From NCBI GenBank assembly GCA_023416315.1, contig JAEZIA010000069.1:1-8951 (forward strand): 8,951 nucleotides of DNA, written 5' to 3'. Source of the DNA: Actinomycetes bacterium. GTDB taxonomy: Bacteria > Actinomycetota > Actinomycetes > Mycobacteriales > Mycobacteriaceae. Shown in pieces: positions 6,052 to 8,951 of the stretch; the first letter of the stretch is position 1; each line of letters starts with the position of its first letter. Under the pieces are notes generated by a model. It ran no database searches. It had not been told where the DNA came from and saw nothing but the letters and a program-made list of their open reading frames with translations. The translations under genes and the position numbers were made by a program.

Positions 6052-6067
6052 CGAGGCTAGAGCCTCG
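6052..6067 (-). terminator. Hairpin at the soxR stop codon, possible terminator
   Basis: CGAGGC (6052-6057) and GCCTCG (6062-6067) are perfect 6-bp inverted arms around a 4-nt loop, with the soxR TAG stop partly in the loop. It lies between soxR and the alkB-like promoter and could separate the two transcripts. There is no U-tract. An alternative stem, TCGACG (6037-6042) with CGTCGA (6049-6054), overlaps it and is mutually exclusive. Confidence 0.35.
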
Positions 6068-6488
6068 CCGCGCCGGGTCCCTGCCCGGCGAGCACATCCT
6101 CGGGGTTCGACAACGCGCAACTGCGCAGGCTCAGGCAACCGCAGCCGATGCAGTCGGCGAGGTTGTCGCGCAACCGCTGCAGGTGGACGATCCGCTCGTC
6201 GAGATCGTCGCGCCAGCCCGCGGACAGCCGGGCCCAGTCCCGGCTGGTCGGCACCCGGTCGACCGGCAGCGACGCCAAGGCCTCGCGAACCCGGGCCAGC
6301 GGAATGCCGAGGCGCTGGGACATCCGGATGAACGCGACTCGCCGCAGCGTGTCGCGAGGGTAGCGGCGCTGATTGCCCGAGGTTCGGCGGCTGCTGATCA
6401 ATCCTTCACGCTCGTAGAAGTGCAATGCCGAGATCGCCACTCCGGCCCGTGCGGCGAGCTCACCGGGCGCCAGTTCCTGCTCGGTCAC
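6057..6488 (-). CDS. soxR: SoxR, MerR-family [2Fe-2S] redox-sensing transcriptional regulator
   Basis: Encodes 143 aa. The N-terminal winged helix-turn-helix of the MerR family is at about 5-75, with LAARAGVAISALHFYEREGL (11-30) and RTSGNQRRYPRDTLRRVAFI (35-54). A dimerisation helix follows (about 80-112). The C-terminal cluster motif C113-x2-C116-x-C118-x5-C124 (CIGCGCLSLRSC) followed by ALSNPED is the SoxR [2Fe-2S] signature. SoxR is activated when the cluster is oxidised by redox-cycling compounds or nitrosylated by NO, and it twists the promoter spacer to activate transcription. The GTG at 6488 is chosen because the conserved domain begins at once and a TATGGT -10 lies 6 nt upstream. The open frame continues much further upstream, but only as antisense to arcA. 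The gene is divergent from arcA with a 46-bp gap, and no soxS-like gene is visible, as expected outside enteric bacteria. Confidence 0.94.
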   Translation of the reverse strand: MTEQELAPGELAARAGVAISALHFYEREGLISSRRTSGNQRRYPRDTLRRVAFIRMSQRLGIPLARVREALASLPVDRVPTSRDWARLSAGWRDDLDERIVHLQRLRDNLADCIGCGCLSLRSCALSNPEDVLAGQGPGAARL

Positions 6489-6494
6489 ATCACG

Positions 6495-6500
6495 ACCATA
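6495..6500 (-). promoter_or_regulatory. -10 element (TATGGT) of soxR
   Basis: Minus-strand TATGGT fits TANNNT and ends 6 nt before the GTG at 6488. No Shine-Dalgarno sequence or clear -35 is seen. Initiation at the start codon is inferred. Confidence 0.6.
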
Positions 6501-6521
6501 GTTGAGCTGGCCCAGTGTTGT

Positions 6522-6527
6522 TACGGT
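6522..6527 (+). promoter_or_regulatory. -10 element (TACGGT) of arcA
   Basis: TACGGT fits TANNNT and ends 7 nt before the GTG at 6535, which suggests a leaderless arcA mRNA. A TTGAGC hexamer at 6502-6507 is the nearest -35-like sequence, but its 14-nt spacing is short. Confidence 0.6.
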
Positions 6528-6534
6528 GCTATTT

Positions 6535-7740
6535 GTGACCCCCGCCGTACTTGGCTCCAACTCCGAGGTTGGAACGCTGCGGGTCGTGATCCTGCACCGT
6601 CCCGGCGCCGAGCTGCAACGGTTGACCCCCCGCAACAACGACAAACTGCTTTTCGACGGACTGCCCTGGGTCGCGCGCGCCCAGCAGGAGCACGACGCGT
6701 TCGCCGACCTGCTGCGTTCACGCGGTGTGGAAGTGCTGCTGCTCGCCGACCTGCTGACCGAGGCGTTGAGCAGCGGCGCGGCCAGGATGCAGGGTATCGC
6801 CGCGGCCGTCGATGCACGCCGTTTGGGACTGCCGCTGGCGCAAGAGCTTTCGGCATACCTGCGGAGCCTCGAGCCGGCCGCGCTGGCGCACGTGCTGACC
6901 GCGGGAATGACGTTCACCGAACTGCCCGCCGGCGCAACGAGTGACACCTCCCTGGTGCGGCTGATGCACCACGGGGGTGATTTCGTCATCGAGCCGCTGC
7001 CCAATCTGCTGTTCACTCGGGATTCGTCGTTCTGGATCGGTCCCCGGGTGGCGATCACCTCGCTGGCCCTGCCTGCCCGGGTTCGCGAAACCTCGCTGAC
7101 CGACCTGATCTACGCCCACCATCCGCGCTTTCTCGGTGTGCGGCGCGCCTACGAATCACACACCGCGCCGGTGGAAGGCGGTGACGTGCTTCTGCTTTCG
7201 CCAGGGGTGGTGGCCGTCGGAGTCGGGGAGCGGACCACCCCGGCTGGCGCGGAAGCCCTGGCGCGCAGCCTGTTCGACGACGGCCTGGCGCACACCGTGC
7301 TGGCGGTGCCGATCGCCCAGGAGCGGGCCCAGATGCACCTGGACACGGTGTGCACGATGGACGACATCGACGCGCTGGTGATGTATCCGGCGATCAGCGA
7401 CTCGCTGTCAGCGTTCACCATCAAACGCACCCCTGACGGGGTAAAGATCCTTGACGAGGTGCCGTTCGTCAAGGCCGCCGCCGACGCCATGGAGATGCCG
7501 CTGCGGGTCATCGACACCGGTCTGGACCCGGTGACCGCAGAACGCGAACAGTGGGACGATGGCAACAACACCCTGGCGGTGGCCCCCGGTGTCGTCGTCG
7601 CCTACGAGCGCAACACCGAAACCAATGCGCGGCTGCAGGATTCGGGCATTGAGGTGCTACCCATCGCCGCGTCCGAACTCGGCACCGGACGCGGTGGCCC
7701 GCGGTGCATGTCCTGTCCGGTGGCCCGGGACCCGCTGTGA
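6535..7740 (+). CDS. arcA: Arginine deiminase
   Basis: Encodes 401 aa, the normal length. The enzyme hydrolyses L-arginine to L-citrulline and ammonia in the cytoplasm, the first step of the arginine deiminase pathway. The family's catalytic set is visible: D163 in LLFTRDSSFWIG, E214 in VEGGD, H268 and D270 in MHLDTVCTMDD, and the nucleophile C394 in RCMSCP near the C-terminus. The N-terminus GTLRVVILHRPGAELQRL (13-30) and FDGLPWV (40-46) are also typical. I chose the GTG at 6535 because TACGGT lies 7 nt upstream and the conserved domain begins soon after. An in-frame TTG at 6502 would extend it across the divergent promoter. No ornithine carbamoyltransferase (arcB), carbamate kinase (arcC) or antiporter gene is nearby, so it stands alone, as I recall for Rv1001 of M. 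tuberculosis. The only adjacent regulator is the divergent soxR. Confidence 0.95.
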   Translation: MTPAVLGSNSEVGTLRVVILHRPGAELQRLTPRNNDKLLFDGLPWVARAQQEHDAFADLLRSRGVEVLLLADLLTEALSSGAARMQGIAAAVDARRLGLPLAQELSAYLRSLEPAALAHVLTAGMTFTELPAGATSDTSLVRLMHHGGDFVIEPLPNLLFTRDSSFWIGPRVAITSLALPARVRETSLTDLIYAHHPRFLGVRRAYESHTAPVEGGDVLLLSPGVVAVGVGERTTPAGAEALARSLFDDGLAHTVLAVPIAQERAQMHLDTVCTMDDIDALVMYPAISDSLSAFTIKRTPDGVKILDEVPFVKAAADAMEMPLRVIDTGLDPVTAEREQWDDGNNTLAVAPGVVVAYERNTETNARLQDSGIEVLPIAASELGTGRGGPRCMSCPVARDPL

Positions 7741-7812
7741 CCGATCCGCTGACCGACGGGAACTCTGGCCGGTATCGAGGTGACAAGGCAGACGACTGAT
7801 CCACCGCGGTGC
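7741..7812. other. Short convergent gap between arcA and the CoA-transferase gene
   Basis: The gap is 72 bp and lies between two convergent stop codons. The only symmetric element I see is the 10-bp palindrome CACCGCGGTG (7802-7811), which is too short and loopless to call a terminator. No small gene is evident. Confidence 0.4.
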
Positions 7813-8951
7813 TCACAAGCCCAGCGGCCACGACCCGATCACGTTCTCGGCCGCCAACCGGTCCAGCTCCTGATCCGTCAAACCAAGAGTTCCGGCGAAG
7901 ATGTCGGCGTTGTGCTCGCCCAACAGGGGAGCGGCATCGGTCACGAAGTGCCCGGTGACCGGCGGCCGCGGATAGGGCAGCGGCCCGCACAGCGGGTGGG
8001 TCACAGTCTGGAAGAAGCCGCGCGCCCGCAGCGACGGATTGTCGATCACCTCGGGCGGCTGAAGCACGGGCGCGGCGGGTATACCCGCGGCAAGCAGCGC
8101 GGTGACGGCTGCATCGCGGGGCCGGTTCTGCAACCAGCAGGCCAGGTGACCGTCGATGACCTCAGCCGAGTCGGTGGTATAGACGACATCATGAGCCCAT
8201 TCCGGTTGTCCGAGAACATCTTTGAGCGCCTGCCAATCGGCGTCGTGGCGCACGCTGACCGCGATCCACTGGTCGTGCCCTGCGCAGGCGTAGACATTCT
8301 GCACGGCGAACTCGTGGCCCCGGTTGCCTCGGCGGGTCAATAGCACGCCGGCGACGTCGTACTCGATCACCTGCAGCGCACTGGCATTGAGCACCACGTC
8401 GATCATCGGCACCTCGACCAGCTGGCCCTGCCCGGTTCGGCGCCGGTGCTCCAGCGCCGCGAGGGTGAGAAACGCGGCATGCACTCCCGCCAGCGGGTCA
8501 CACGCGCCGCGTGGCGCGGTCGGCAGGCCGTCGGGATAGCCGGTGATCCAGGCCAACCCGGCGAGCTGCTCCATCGTCATCGCGAACCCCACCCGGTCGC
8601 GCCATGGCCCGTCGAGCCCGAAACCGGGCATGCGAACATCGATGATCTGCTCGTTGAATTCGCGCAGCGCCGGGTAGTCCAGCCCGAAATTTTCCATCAC
8701 CCGCGGAGTGAAGTTCTCGATCACCATGTCGGCATCGGCGACCATCCGGCCGAACAGCGCTCTGCCGTCGCGGGATTCGAGGTCGAGTGTCACCGAGCGC
8801 TTACCGGAGTTCACCCCGTGGAACACCCAGCTGTACTCCCACCACCGTTCGACGTCGGCGCGGAAGCCGCCGGCGAACCGCATCCCGTCGGGCCGCTGAA
8901 TGGATTCGATTTTCACCACGTCGGCGCCGAGCATCGCCAGCAGATGGGTCG
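7813..8951 (-). CDS. CaiB/BaiF (class III) CoA-transferase family protein, 5' end outside window
   Basis: The frame is open to the right edge. The codons before the internal ATG at 8934 read THLLA and lead into MLGADVVKIE, a motif found some 25 to 35 residues into family III CoA-transferases, so the true start is outside the window. About 379 residues are visible. Counting from that ATG, the features are NSGKRSVTLDLES (42-54), the ADMVIENFTPRVMENFGLDY segment (68-87), and GACDPLAGVHAAF (143-155), in which D146 is the likely catalytic aspartate that forms the acyl-anhydride intermediate. The family moves CoA between acids or racemises acyl-CoA in lipid, bile-acid, carnitine or aromatic-acid breakdown. 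The substrate cannot be read from the sequence. Whether the full protein is a single domain of about 400 aa or a fused two-domain form also cannot be told. It is convergent with arcA. Confidence 0.9.
   Translation of the reverse strand, partial: THLLAMLGADVVKIESIQRPDGMRFAGGFRADVERWWEYSWVFHGVNSGKRSVTLDLESRDGRALFGRMVADADMVIENFTPRVMENFGLDYPALREFNEQIIDVRMPGFGLDGPWRDRVGFAMTMEQLAGLAWITGYPDGLPTAPRGACDPLAGVHAAFLTLAALEHRRRTGQGQLVEVPMIDVVLNASALQVIEYDVAGVLLTRRGNRGHEFAVQNVYACAGHDQWIAVSVRHDADWQALKDVLGQPEWAHDVVYTTDSAEVIDGHLACWLQNRPRDAAVTALLAAGIPAAPVLQPPEVIDNPSLRARGFFQTVTHPLCGPLPYPRPPVTGHFVTDAAPLLGEHNADIFAGTLGLTDQELDRLAAENVIGSWPLGL

Larger units (their letters stand above)
6495..6527. promoter_or_regulatory. 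Symmetric soxR-arcA divergent promoter with central dyad, candidate operator
   Basis: The 33-bp element reads ACCATA, 6 nt, CTGG-C-CCAG (6507-6515), 6 nt, TACGGT. Its dyad axis is at 6511. The outer arms are the two -10 boxes (TATGGT and TACGGT, one mismatch), and the midpoint of the two start codons (6488 and 6535) is also at 6511-6512. Each promoter's -35 region would overlap the other's -10, so one regulator bound at the centre could act on both. It is not a canonical SoxR box; only a TTGAG half-site (6502-6506) resembles one. Confidence 0.45.

Noticed and set aside
6501..6521. Canonical SoxR box in the soxR-arcA gap
   Set aside because: Only one TTGAG half-site is present, without the paired CTCAA arm. 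I report the central CTGG-C-CCAG dyad instead, as a candidate only.
4746..6535. CRP/Cmr-type TGTGA-N6-TCACA sites
   Set aside because: TGTGA half-sites occur near some starts, but none has the second half at the right distance.
5559..6944. Long plus-strand open frame (461 codons) opposite alkB-like and soxR and overlapping arcA
   Set aside because: It is antisense to two genes with intact catalytic and cluster motifs, and it shows no domain of its own.
6489..7058. Upstream extension of the soxR frame
   Set aside because: The added residues are antisense to arcA and have no MerR-like content. The SoxR domain and its -10 element place the start at 6488.

Overview
The window looks like chromosomal DNA of a mycobacterium, probably a Mycolicibacterium-type species. 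The sequence is GC-rich. It encodes mycobacterial families: a 13E12-repeat (DUF222/HNH) protein, an LpqN/LpqT lipoprotein, a PE-PPE-domain serine hydrolase and two DUF5642-like lipoproteins. From memory, the order DUF5642-like gene, alkB-like gene, arcA resembles Rv0999-Rv1000c-Rv1001 (arcA) of M. tuberculosis, with a soxR gene added here. There is no sign of phage, IS, CRISPR, tRNA or rRNA. Coding density is high, and the longest non-coding stretch is about 220 bp.

Layout. A 13E12-family gene runs leftwards off the left edge (1-1021, -). An lpqN-like lipoprotein gene follows (1137-1835, -). A 220-bp divergent gap separates it from a PE-PPE hydrolase gene (2056-3387, +). Next come tspO (3450-3923, +) and two tandem paralogous secreted lipoproteins (4069-4740 and 4759-5412, +). 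These converge, 2 bp apart, on an AlkB-like 2OG-Fe(II) dioxygenase (5415-6011, -). A SoxR regulator (6057-6488, -) is divergent from arginine deiminase arcA (6535-7740, +). A class III CoA-transferase gene (7813 to beyond 8951, -) leaves by the right edge.

The most informative signals are regulatory. The 13E12 gene has a perfect mycobacterial SOS box, TCGAAC-N4-GTTCGA, lying across its start codon. The alkB-like gene has an 11-of-12 match just upstream of its -10, so it is probably part of the LexA DNA-damage response. Six of the nine genes whose start is visible have a TANNNT -10 hexamer ending 6 or 7 nt before the start codon with no ribosome-binding site, as expected for leaderless mRNAs; a seventh is a near match. 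The soxR and arcA promoters form one symmetric 33-bp element, with the two -10 boxes as outer arms and a CTGG-C-CCAG dyad at the exact centre. This suggests joint control of arginine deiminase and SoxR.

Taken together, the right half reads as an envelope and stress neighbourhood: tetrapyrrole-binding TspO, secreted lipoproteins, alkylation repair, redox sensing and arginine catabolism. Each unit seems to have its own promoter, so it is not one operon.
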